Origin: an uncultured Opitutia bacterium
GTDB lineage: Bacteria > Verrucomicrobiota > Verrucomicrobiia > Opitutales > UBA953
Assembly: GCA_903855995.1 (NCBI GenBank)
Contig: CAIOAN010000009.1
Location: forward strand, 62,001-126,000
Reading direction: 5' to 3'
Length of the DNA: 64,000 nt
Shown here in pieces: positions 1 to 6,830 of this stretch; the stretch's first letter is position 1, and every line of letters begins with the position of its first letter. Position numbers and translations under genes: made by a program. The notes beneath the pieces are model-generated. The model did no database searches. It saw only the letters and a list, made by a program, of their open reading frames with translations, and had not been told where the DNA came from.

Positions 1-356
1 GTCTCGTCCGCCGTCGGGGTGCGGTAGCGGAGCAGGATGCCCGTGACGCCGATGCTATTCAGCCATTCGCAGACGCCCGTGCCTTCGTTCTTGGTCGAGA
101 GGAACCAGTAGCCGCCACCCGGGCAGACGATGACCGCGGCGCCGTTCGGATTGGCGGCGGGGTAGACCGTGATCGAAGGCTCGTTGATGAAGGTCTCGTG
201 GCCGGCGTAGCTGCCTTTCGCGCCGATGCGGTCGAGGACGGACTTGGACGGCGCGACGCGCTTGCCCGGGACGCCTTCGGGCCAGAGGGGCAAGACGGTT
301 TCGGCGGCGCAGGCGGAAGTCGCCAAAGCCAGAAGAAGGAGCGGGAGGAAGCGCAT
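1..356 (-). CDS. Exported alpha/beta hydrolase (acetyl-esterase / BD-FAE-like), 3' end outside window
   Basis: Translating the minus strand from the ATG at 356 gives a signal peptide (MRFLPLLLLALATSACAAE) followed by an LPLWPEGVPG segment and, near residues 75-85, VIVCPGGGYWFL. This is the oxyanion-hole HGG-type strand of exported acetyl xylan esterase or feruloyl-esterase-like alpha/beta hydrolases. About 118 residues are present; the GxSxG nucleophile and the rest of the catalytic triad lie beyond the window start. The protein probably acts in the periplasm, removing ester groups from plant or algal polysaccharides. It is distantly related in type to the two hydrolases at 32.6-34.6 kb. It is the last gene before the window edge on this strand and is separated from sod by a hairpin. 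The family call is moderately sure; the substrate is inference. Confidence 0.7.
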   Translation of the reverse strand, partial: MRFLPLLLLALATSACAAETVLPLWPEGVPGKRVAPSKSVLDRIGAKGSYAGHETFINEPSITVYPAANPNGAAVIVCPGGGYWFLSTKNEGTGVCEWLNSIGVTGILLRYRTPTADE

Positions 357-400
357 CGGGGTAAGGCTAAGACAGCATACCTTGACGGATGTGCCAAACA

Positions 401-426
401 AAGAAGCGGCCGAGGGGCCGCTTCTT
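401..426 (-). terminator. Hairpin downstream of sod
   Basis: A perfect 11-bp stem (AAGAAGCGGCC / GGCCGCTTCTT) with a 4-base loop lies just after the sod stop. Read on the minus strand it ends in CTTCTTTGTTTGG, a weak T-rich tail. It probably separates sod from the esterase gene. Confidence 0.55.
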
Positions 427-448
427 AAGACCGATATGACTGAATTGC

Positions 449-1183
449 TCAGGCTGTGGCCTGCGTGTAGATCGCGTCAGCCTTCTTCCAGTCGATCAGT
501 TTCCAAAAAGCGTCCACGTAGTCGGGACGGCGGTTCTGATATTTGAGGTAGTAGGCGTGTTCCCAGACGTCGAGGGCGAGGACCGGGGTGCCGTTGACGT
601 CGGCGACGCCCTTCATGAGCGGGCTGTCCTGATTGGGCGTAGAGACGACGGCCAGGGATTTGTCAGCCTTGACGATGAGCCAGGCCCAACCGGAACCGAA
701 GCGGGTGGTGGCGGCTGTCTTGAAAGCGGCCTTGAGGCCTTTCTCGCCTTCGAGTCCGCCGAAGGTGTGCTGGATAGCGGCACCGAGAGCGCCGACGGGT
801 TCGCCGCCGCCGTTCGGGGAGAGGATGTTCCAGAAGAAGGTGTGGTTCGCATGGCCACCGGCGTTGTTGCGGACGGCGGTGCGGATGGACTCAGGGACCT
901 TGCTGAGGTCGGCGATGAGGGCGTTGACGTCGGCCGGAGCGGCGAAGCCGGTTTCCTTGGCGAGGGCGGCGTTCAGGTTGGTGACGTAAGCGTTGTGGTG
1001 CTTGCCGTGGTGAATCTCCATCGTCGCCTGGTCGATGTGCGGCTCGAGCGCGGCGTGAGGATAAGGCAGGGGGGCGAGGGTGTAGCTCATGTGTTTGGTG
1101 GAAAGCGGGTCGGCGGAAAGTGAGCTGGCGCCAAGTGCGGCGGCGGCGAGGGAAGTTTTCTGAATGAAATCGCGGCGGTCCAT
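449..1183 (-). CDS. Fe/Mn superoxide dismutase with Tat-type signal peptide
   Basis: The 244-residue product converts superoxide to hydrogen peroxide and oxygen. The N-terminus carries RRDFIQK followed by an Ala-rich hydrophobic stretch, matching the twin-arginine pattern, so the folded metalloenzyme is probably exported. The mature part shows the SOD signatures IHHGKHH (N-terminal His ligands), [17 protein letters not shown] and DVWEHAYYL with the Asp and His metal ligands. The Gly in GGHANH and the NQDSPL motif favour a manganese or cambialistic enzyme over a strict iron one. It starts 29 bases downstream of tadA and may be cotranscribed with it. The family is certain; export and metal choice are inferred. 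Confidence 0.93.
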   Translation of the reverse strand: MDRRDFIQKTSLAAAALGASSLSADPLSTKHMSYTLAPLPYPHAALEPHIDQATMEIHHGKHHNAYVTNLNAALAKETGFAAPADVNALIADLSKVPESIRTAVRNNAGGHANHTFFWNILSPNGGGEPVGALGAAIQHTFGGLEGEKGLKAAFKTAATTRFGSGWAWLIVKADKSLAVVSTPNQDSPLMKGVADVNGTPVLALDVWEHAYYLKYQNRRPDYVDAFWKLIDWKKADAIYTQATA

Positions 1184-1212
1184 GGGTCAAGAATGAGGAA
1201 AGGCGACGGGGG

Positions 1213-1758
1213 TCAAGCCGTGGCGGAGGAATCCCGCCCTCTTTTCATATTAAAGTAGGCCTGGAGAATCTCGCGACAGGGCTCTTCGAGCACTCTGGGT
1301 GTCACTTGGACGCGATGATTCAATTTCGGTAGGGAATGCAGTTCGGTGGCTCCGCCCATGCAGCCCATCTTTGGGTCGCCCCAGGCGAAGACCACGCGGT
1401 TGAGCCGGCTCATGATCGTGGCGCCGGAGCACATCGGGCAGGGCTCCTTAGTGACGTAAAGGTTGCACTCGTTGAGACGCCAATCGCCAATCTTCTTCGC
1501 CGCCTGGGTGATGGCCAGCATCTCGGCGTGGGCGGTCGGGTCGTTGGCGCGTTCGACTTCATTGTGGGCGGCTGCGATGATCTCGCCTCCGCGCTCAATG
1601 ATCGCTCCGATAGGCACTTCGTCGATCCGCCAGGCATCCACGGCCAGGTTGTAGGCTAAGGCCATGTAGAAGGCATCGTCCCGATTCAGCTGCGATGGGC
1701 GGAGCTTCTCGAACGGACAGATGAGTCCGGGGCGGGGGGTGGGCGCTTCGCCATCCAT
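1213..1758 (-). CDS. tadA: tRNA adenosine(34) deaminase (TadA-like) / nucleoside deaminase
   Basis: The protein belongs to the cytidine deaminase fold and carries HAEM (zinc His and catalytic Glu) and PCPMCSGA (two zinc Cys), with TKEP before the second motif as in TadA. It probably converts A34 to inosine in tRNA-Arg(ACG); guanine deaminase is the main alternative because the two subfamilies are close. The start is taken at the ATG at 1758 (MDGEAP), giving 181 residues; an upstream ATG at 1803 would add 15 residues that look non-conserved. There is no clear Shine-Dalgarno sequence for either. It lies head-to-tail with sod. Confidence 0.8.
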   Translation of the reverse strand: MDGEAPTPRPGLICPFEKLRPSQLNRDDAFYMALAYNLAVDAWRIDEVPIGAIIERGGEIIAAAHNEVERANDPTAHAEMLAITQAAKKIGDWRLNECNLYVTKEPCPMCSGATIMSRLNRVVFAWGDPKMGCMGGATELHSLPKLNHRVQVTPRVLEEPCREILQAYFNMKRGRDSSATA

Positions 1759-1862
1759 GGGGTCAGAATTACACCCCGAGACCCCGTGGCAAGAGGGTAG
1801 CAAGGCCTACTTACGGTGATTGACTCTCCGGAGTTGTGGGGATGAAGTGGGGCTTACAAGGC

Positions 1863-2126
1863 ATGGCTGAAGAACCCGTTATCGAACTCGAAGGCAAAAT
1901 CCTGCAGGTGCTTCCTGGCACCATGTTCCGGATCGAGCTCCCCAATAAGCACGTAGTAATGGGGCGCATCTCGGGCCGACTGCGTAAGAATTTCATCCGC
2001 ATCAACCCCGGCGACCGCGTCAAGGTTGAGATGAGCCCCTCCGATTTGACCCAGGCTCGCATTGTTTTCCGTTTGCGTGACACCGCTCCCCGTCCGCCTG
2101 GTCCCCCGCCCAAGCGCCGGTATTGA
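1863..2126 (+). CDS. infA: Translation initiation factor IF-1
   Basis: This small OB-fold protein binds the ribosomal A site during initiation. The sequence runs through ELEGKILQVLPGTMFRIEL, HVVMGRISGRLRKNFIRI, GDRVKVE and RIVFR, the standard IF-1 pattern. The start at 1863 (MAEEPV) fits the usual length; an upstream in-frame ATG at 1842 would add seven residues. Unusually, about 15 residues extend past the normal RIVFR end, forming a proline-rich basic tail (RPPGPPPKRRY). It is followed at once by a strong rho-independent terminator, so it is probably monocistronic. Confidence 0.95.
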   Translation: MAEEPVIELEGKILQVLPGTMFRIELPNKHVVMGRISGRLRKNFIRINPGDRVKVEMSPSDLTQARIVFRLRDTAPRPPGPPPKRRY

Positions 2127-2133
2127 TGCAGTG

Positions 2134-2156
2134 AAGCCCGGGTATCCGGGTTTTTT
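2134..2156 (+). terminator. Rho-independent terminator of infA
   Basis: The stem CCCGG/CCGGG, extended by an AAG/TTT base, has a GTAT loop and is followed by TTTTTT. It sits 8 bases after the infA stop, so cysK must have its own promoter. Confidence 0.85.
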
Positions 2157-2170
2157 ATTGCAGGAAGGGT

Positions 2171-2215
2171 AAGTTAAATCTATTTATCATTACTTAACTA
2201 CTCATAATTAAACCC
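2171..2215 (+). promoter_or_regulatory. AT-rich cysK promoter/operator region
   Basis: This block is strikingly AT-rich compared with its surroundings and lies between the infA terminator and the cysK ATG. It contains CTATTTAT (2180-2187) and ATCATTACT (2186-2194); both strings also occur in the sir upstream region at 18.7 kb, and both regions end in CCC just before ATG. A CATAAT at 2203-2208 could be a -10 element, which would make the transcript nearly leaderless. A shared sulfur-responsive regulator is inferred. Confidence 0.5.
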
Positions 2216-3193
2216 ATGGCCATCTATAACAGCGTTCTCGATACCATCGGTCACACGCCCCTCGTGCGACTGAACAAGGTCACCGAAGGTCTTCATGCCG
2301 AAGTCCTGGTGAAGCTTGAATTCTTCAACCCGCTCTCGAGCGTCAAGGACCGTATTGGTCGTGCCATGATCGACGCCGCCGAACGCGACGGCCGCCTGAA
2401 GCCGGGTGGCACCATTGTCGAGCCAACCTCTGGCAACACCGGCATCGCTCTCGCCTTCGTCGCCGCCGCCCGCGGTTACCGCTGCATCCTCACGATGCCT
2501 GAGACGATGTCCGTCGAACGCCGCGTCCTCCTTCGCCTCCTCGGCGCCGAGATTGTCCTCACCCCTGGTGCTAAGGGCATGCGCGGCGCCATCGAGCGTG
2601 CGACGCTGATCCGCGACGAAATCGGTGCGAACGCTTTCATGCCGATGCAGTTCGATAACCCGGCCAACCCTGAAGTGCATCGTCGCACCACCGCGGTTGA
2701 GATCTGGGATGATACCGAAGGTAAGGTCGACGCCATCGTCTCCGGCGTCGGCACGGGCGGTACCATCACGGGCATTGCTTCCGTGATCAAGGGTAAGAAC
2801 CCGAAGTTCCGCGCCATCGCCGTCGAGCCCGCCGCTTCTCCGGTCATCACCCAGACTATGGCCGGTCAGCCCGTCCAGCCTGCACCTCATAAGATCCAGG
2901 GTATCGGTGCCGGCTTCGTTCCGAAGAACTGCGACATCTCCCTGATCGACGAAGTCATCTTGGTCACCAACGAGGATGCTTTCGCCATGGCGCAGGAAGT
3001 CTCCATCCGCGAAGGCCTCGCGGTCGGTATCTCCGCCGGCGCCAACATCTGGGCCGCCCTCCAGCTCGCCAAGCGTCCGGAATACGCCGGCAAGCGCATC
3101 GTCACGATCGCCTGCTCGCCTTCCGAGCGCTACCTCTCGACCGCCCTGGCCGAGAAGGTGCGCGCCGAAGTCACCGCGCTGACCGCCTCGTAA
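2216..3193 (+). CDS. cysK: Cysteine synthase A (O-acetylserine sulfhydrylase)
   Basis: A 325-residue PLP enzyme that makes cysteine from O-acetylserine and sulfide, the last step of the sulfate assimilation pathway encoded at 13.4-20.5 kb. The PLP lysine is K44 in SSVKDR; PTSGNTG binds the substrate carboxylate and [11 protein letters not shown] binds the PLP phosphate. Length and motif order fit CysK/CysM of fold-type II. There is no N-terminal CBS or heme extension, so it is not a cystathionine beta-synthase. It is flanked by terminators on both sides and is therefore a single-gene unit, apparently driven by the AT-rich upstream element. Confidence 0.95.
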   Translation: MAIYNSVLDTIGHTPLVRLNKVTEGLHAEVLVKLEFFNPLSSVKDRIGRAMIDAAERDGRLKPGGTIVEPTSGNTGIALAFVAAARGYRCILTMPETMSVERRVLLRLLGAEIVLTPGAKGMRGAIERATLIRDEIGANAFMPMQFDNPANPEVHRRTTAVEIWDDTEGKVDAIVSGVGTGGTITGIASVIKGKNPKFRAIAVEPAASPVITQTMAGQPVQPAPHKIQGIGAGFVPKNCDISLIDEVILVTNEDAFAMAQEVSIREGLAVGISAGANIWAALQLAKRPEYAGKRIVTIACSPSERYLSTALAEKVRAEVTALTAS

Positions 3194-3214
3194 GCCGAGG
3201 TCCCAGCTCGTCCC

Positions 3215-3245
3215 GAAGGCCTGTGTCGCGTGACGCAGGCCTTTT
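3215..3245 (+). terminator. Rho-independent terminator of cysK
   Basis: AAGGCCTG pairs with CAGGCCTT, with further pairing GTC/GAC toward the loop, followed by TTTTT. It begins 22 bases after the cysK stop. Confidence 0.85.
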
Positions 3246-3253
3246 TGTTGGGG

Positions 3254-3334
3254 GCGTTCGCCGTACGGTGAACGCAAGGGTAGGGGCGGGGCTACGCCAC
3301 GCCCGCGGGCACGTCGTAGTCGTGCCCCTACCTT
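3254..3334. repeat. Intergenic palindromes, including the hairpin carrying GCCCCTACCTT
   Basis: The cysK-umuD spacer holds a near-perfect 22-base palindrome (3254-3275, around CGTACG), then an inverted repeat whose arms are AAGGGTAGGGGC (3276-3287) and GCCCCTACCTT (3324-3334). The second arm recurs exactly at 9872-9882, again as part of a hairpin. It looks like a REP-type dispersed intergenic element; no coding sequence was seen in it. Confidence 0.55.
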
Positions 3335-3401
3335 CGGCCACCGTTCGGCGGCCGGAGTCAGGTTTGCCTGATGCTTTCTCCTTGAAGCCTTCCCCTGATA
3401 A

Positions 3402-3417
3402 GTGAACATCCGTTCAC
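3402..3417 (+). promoter_or_regulatory. LexA-type SOS box upstream of umuDC
   Basis: GTGAACATCCGTTCAC is a perfect palindrome around a 4-base centre, matching the GAAC-N4-GTTC form of LexA site known from Gram-positive bacteria rather than the enterobacterial CTGT-N8-ACAG form. It ends 3 bases before the umuD ATG, so LexA bound here would block the start of transcription or of the message. Confidence 0.8.
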
Positions 3418-3420
3418 TCT

Positions 3421-3852
3421 ATGCTGGATATGCGCACATTGCAGGGGTTCGAAGCCCGGCGGCCGTTGGCCTTGCCGCTGCTCGGCTCGCGCGCGGTCGC
3501 GGGGTTCCCGTCGCCAGCCGACGACCATATGGAGCGTCGCCTCGATCTCAACGAGCACCTGGTCCGCAATCCGATCTCCACCTTCTTCCTGCGCGTCGAC
3601 GGCGATTCGATGTCGGGCGCGGGCATTCTTACCGGCGACCTCATCGTGGTCGACAAATCGCTCACGGCGCGCGCGGGCACGATTGTGGTCGCCGAGGTCG
3701 GCGGCGAATTCACGGTGAAGCATCTCGAGCGCGATACCGCGGGTGCCTGGAGTCTGCGGGCCGATAGCCCGCGCTGGTCGGGCTGGTCGTTGCCTTTCAC
3801 GCCGGAATGCCGTATCTGGGGGACAGTGGTCGCCGTCGTGCGCCGCTGTTGA
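3421..3852 (+). CDS. umuD: UmuD-like SOS mutagenesis protein (LexA-fold autoprotease)
   Basis: The 143-residue S24 peptidase is cleaved in the SOS response to give the active partner of DNA polymerase V. The cleavage site is A27-G28 in VAGFPSP; the Ser-Lys dyad is S63 (GDSM) and K100 (TVKHL). There is no N-terminal DNA-binding domain, which separates it from LexA. The start could also be the second ATG at 3430. The gene sits directly behind an SOS box and 4 bases ahead of umuC, forming a two-gene operon. Confidence 0.93.
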   Translation: MLDMRTLQGFEARRPLALPLLGSRAVAGFPSPADDHMERRLDLNEHLVRNPISTFFLRVDGDSMSGAGILTGDLIVVDKSLTARAGTIVVAEVGGEFTVKHLERDTAGAWSLRADSPRWSGWSLPFTPECRIWGTVVAVVRRC

Positions 3853-3856
3853 CGCC

Positions 3857-5161
3857 ATGCTCCGCGCCCTCGCTGACTGTAATAATTTCTACGCTTCCTG
3901 CGAGCGCGCGCTGGACCCATCGCTCATCGGCGTGCCGATTGTGGTGTTATCGAACAACGACGGCTGTGTGGTCGCGCGTTCGTCCGAAGCCAAGGCATTG
4001 GGCATCCCGATGGGCGCGCCCTATTTCGAGGTGCGTCGTACCTGCGAGGCGCATGGCGTGCGCATCTTCTCGTCCAACTTCGAGGTCTACGGCGATTTTT
4101 CAGAACGCGTGATGGCCGCGCTGGGCGAACAGGCGCGCGACCTCGAGGTCTATTCGGTCGATGAGGCCTTTCTGGGCTTTCCCGATATGCCTGACGCCGA
4201 TGCAAGGGCGTTAGGACTGCGTATCCGGGCCGACGTGCTGCAACGTACGGGCATTCCGATCTCGCTGGGGATGGCTCCGACGAAGGTGCTGTGCAAACTA
4301 GCCAACGAGCGGGCGAAGGCCGACAAGTCGAGCGGCGGCGTGATCGTCGTGCCGGCCTCAGTCGAAGGTCGCACCGCTTTCCTGCGTGGCGTCGAAGCGG
4401 AAGATGTCTGGGGTGTCGGCCCGGGCCTGGCGGCGCGCCTCCGTTCCCATGGTATCCTTTCGGCCATCGACCTCGCGGAGGCCGATCCGGGCTTCGTCCG
4501 CCGAATCGCCGGCGTGGTCGGCGAACGCCTCGCCCTTGAGCTGCGTGGTATCTCCTGCCATGACATCGTCGAAGACGCCGGCCCGCGTAAGAGCGTGTTA
4601 GTATCCCGTTCCTTCGGGCGCCCGATCACCGATGCGCATGAACTGTCCGAAGCCATCGCCTCGCATGCGGCCCGCGCCGCCGAGAAACTGCGCGAAGACG
4701 GACTCGTTGCTTCGTCAATCGTGGTCTTCATTCGCACGAACCAGCATCGCATCGATCAGGAGCAGTATCGCGGCGACGAAGTGGAACCGCTTGATCCGCC
4801 GACAGATGATGCCCGCGCGATCTGTGCGGCGGCCTCGCGGGCCTTGGCACGGGTGCGCCGCGACGGTTACCTCTACAAGCGGGCCGGGGTGATGCTCAAC
4901 GGCCTGACACCTGCCGACGTCGTGCAGCCCTCCTTGCCTGGCATGGGCGGCGAGGCTGATCCGAACAAGGATCGGCTCATGAAGGCCGTTGACGCCTTGA
5001 ATCATAAGCTCGGTCGGGATGCTGTGCGCCTGGCTAGCACCGGTTTCGAACGGGAGTGGAAGGGTAAGTCCGAGCTTCAGTCCGGAGCCTCCCTGACCGA
5101 CCCCGAGCGTTTACCTAAGACTAAGGATGGTCCTAAGCCGAGGATCAGGTTTCACGAGTGA
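3857..5161 (+). CDS. umuC: DNA polymerase V catalytic subunit (Y-family)
   Basis: The 434-residue protein carries [13 protein letters not shown] (metal ligand D7), [11 protein letters not shown], and YSVDEAF with catalytic D102 and E103, followed by the thumb ([12 protein letters not shown] helix-hairpin-helix) and little-finger domains and a UmuC-type C-terminal region. It performs error-prone translesion synthesis with UmuD'. The start at 3857 follows umuD by 4 bases; a longer reading upstream overlaps umuD and is not conserved. It is regulated with umuD by the SOS box at 3402. Confidence 0.95.
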   Translation: MLRALADCNNFYASCERALDPSLIGVPIVVLSNNDGCVVARSSEAKALGIPMGAPYFEVRRTCEAHGVRIFSSNFEVYGDFSERVMAALGEQARDLEVYSVDEAFLGFPDMPDADARALGLRIRADVLQRTGIPISLGMAPTKVLCKLANERAKADKSSGGVIVVPASVEGRTAFLRGVEAEDVWGVGPGLAARLRSHGILSAIDLAEADPGFVRRIAGVVGERLALELRGISCHDIVEDAGPRKSVLVSRSFGRPITDAHELSEAIASHAARAAEKLREDGLVASSIVVFIRTNQHRIDQEQYRGDEVEPLDPPTDDARAICAAASRALARVRRDGYLYKRAGVMLNGLTPADVVQPSLPGMGGEADPNKDRLMKAVDALNHKLGRDAVRLASTGFEREWKGKSELQSGASLTDPERLPKTKDGPKPRIRFHE

Positions 5162-5175
5162 GATAACCCGCTTCG

Positions 5176-5256
5176 GGTGGCAGGTGGCGGCCCCAGGTGG
5201 CAGGTGGCTGGATGTTTTACCCCGCCACCCGTACCCCGGGGCCGCCACCCGCCACC
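5176..5256. repeat. Intergenic inverted repeat with internal direct repeats
   Basis: Arms 5176-5194 and 5238-5256 match as an inverted repeat at 18 of 19 positions. GGTGGCAGGTGGC occurs twice in direct orientation (5176-5188 and 5196-5208). It fills the space between umuC and the ceramidase-like gene; no ORF or terminator T-tract was seen. Confidence 0.6.
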
Positions 5257-5321
5257 TGGAAATGGAATCGGGGTAGGGCTTGTCCCGGGAACTTTCCCAC
5301 GACATATCTGCTCTTACCCCT

Positions 5322-6830
5322 ATGAGTTCGCCCCGACTCGGTTTCCGCCATGTCCTGCTGGTCCTGGCTTCCGTCACGCTCTTTGCCGCGCCGCCGGCCA
5401 AGCCCGGCGTCCGCGTAGGGTTCGCCGATCGCGATATCACACCCGACATCGGCATGGAGGTCCCGGGCAACTACGGTAAGGTCTACGCGAAGAAAATTCA
5501 TGACGCCTGCAAGGTGCGGGCGAGCGTGTTCGACGACGGCCAGCAGCGCGTGGCGCTCGTCGGTATCGATGCCCTGATGATCCGCCGCGAGACGGTCATG
5601 GAGATCCGAGGTCTGGTGAAAGCCGCCACGGGTATCGATGAAGTGATGATTGGCGCCTCGCATTCCCATTCCTCTGGCCCGATCGGCATGATTCTGCCCG
5701 GAGAATTCGACCACGCCTCCGCCGAGATCCAGGAGTTGGCTTACAAGAAATCTTCGTGCGCCGACGCGGGTTATCTAAAAAAAGTTGTCGCCGCCACGGT
5801 CGAGGCGATTGTCGCCGCCGATCATGCCAAGGCCGCCGTCACGGTGGGCTATGGCGTAGGACACGAAGACAAAGTGGCCTACAATCGACGCCTGCGGATG
5901 AAGAACGGCCTGACTTTCTCGCACCCGGGCAAGAACAACCCCGACGTGGTTGAGTTTGCTAATCCGACCGATGACGAGGTCGGCGTCATCGGCGTCTGGC
6001 GTCCGGATGGCACGCTGGCCGGTTGCCTCGTGAACTTCTCCTGCCACGCGACCACGAATTCGGACGGCATCGGTGCGAACTGGATTCATTATACGGAGAA
6101 GGTCATTCAGGGGTATTACGGCGCGGACACCAAGATTGTCTTTCTGCAGGGCGCCTGCGGTGACGTCACCCAGGTCAATAACCTCGACCCCAAGGCCAAT
6201 CCCGCCTCGGACGATTGGTCGCAGTTCGTCGGCGGTCGCGTCGGCGCCGAGGCACTCAAGGTACTTCTCAGCATGTCGCAGACCCGTACCGCCGAAGTGC
6301 CTCTCGCCGCCGCCCACAAGGTTTGGGAGGTGCATCGTCGTATTCCGTCTGATGAGCGTGTGGCCGCGGCACGTGAACTTATCAAAGGGCCGGTCTCGCA
6401 TCCTGATTGGGTCTGGGCCAAGGAGACGCTGTTACTCGATGCATTGATCGCCAAGAAGCGTAATGTGGAGGTCGAGGTGCAGGCTATCCAGGTCGGCGCG
6501 GTGGTCTGTCTTTCCAATCCCGCCGAGTATTTCGTGTCCTATGGTTTGCAGCTGAAGAAGCGTAGCGGTTTTCCGATGACTTTCCCGGTGGAGCTCGCGA
6601 ACGGCTGTGTAGGCTATGTGCCCGATGAGGAGGCCTTCGGGGCGCACGGCGGCGGCTACGAGACGCGCTTGACCAGTTATAGTAATCTTGAGGTCACCGC
6701 GGGGACGCAATTCATGAACGTCGGACTCGAGCTTGCCGCCAAGATGAAGCCCGCACCGTTGCTCGATCGTCCGAACGGCCCGGTGGGCAAGCCTTGGCTC
6801 TATGGCAATCAGCCACCCCAGCTTAAATGA
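5322..6830 (+). CDS. Exported neutral/alkaline ceramidase-like hydrolase
   Basis: A 502-residue protein with an N-terminal signal peptide (FRHVLLVLASVTLFAA). It opens with VGFADRDITPDIG and carries VGIDAL, IGASHSHSSGP and, later, NFSCHATT and GACGDVTQ, a layout typical of the neutral/alkaline non-lysosomal ceramidase superfamily and its many uncharacterised Planctomycetes-Verrucomicrobia relatives. The SHSHSS histidines are candidate zinc ligands. The true substrate is unknown; members in this phylum are not proven ceramidases. The start at 5322 places the signal peptide properly. Its stop overlaps the start of the next gene (ATGA), so the two products are probably made together. Confidence 0.75.
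   Translation: MSSPRLGFRHVLLVLASVTLFAAPPAKPGVRVGFADRDITPDIGMEVPGNYGKVYAKKIHDACKVRASVFDDGQQRVALVGIDALMIRRETVMEIRGLVKAATGIDEVMIGASHSHSSGPIGMILPGEFDHASAEIQELAYKKSSCADAGYLKKVVAATVEAIVAADHAKAAVTVGYGVGHEDKVAYNRRLRMKNGLTFSHPGKNNPDVVEFANPTDDEVGVIGVWRPDGTLAGCLVNFSCHATTNSDGIGANWIHYTEKVIQGYYGADTKIVFLQGACGDVTQVNNLDPKANPASDDWSQFVGGRVGAEALKVLLSMSQTRTAEVPLAAAHKVWEVHRRIPSDERVAAARELIKGPVSHPDWVWAKETLLLDALIAKKRNVEVEVQAIQVGAVVCLSNPAEYFVSYGLQLKKRSGFPMTFPVELANGCVGYVPDEEAFGAHGGGYETRLTSYSNLEVTAGTQFMNVGLELAAKMKPAPLLDRPNGPVGKPWLYGNQPPQLK

Noticed and set aside
2198-3409. A 403-codon open frame antisense to cysK
   Set aside because: It mirrors the codon pattern of cysK on the other strand, has no recognisable motifs and is the usual antisense shadow in GC-rich DNA.
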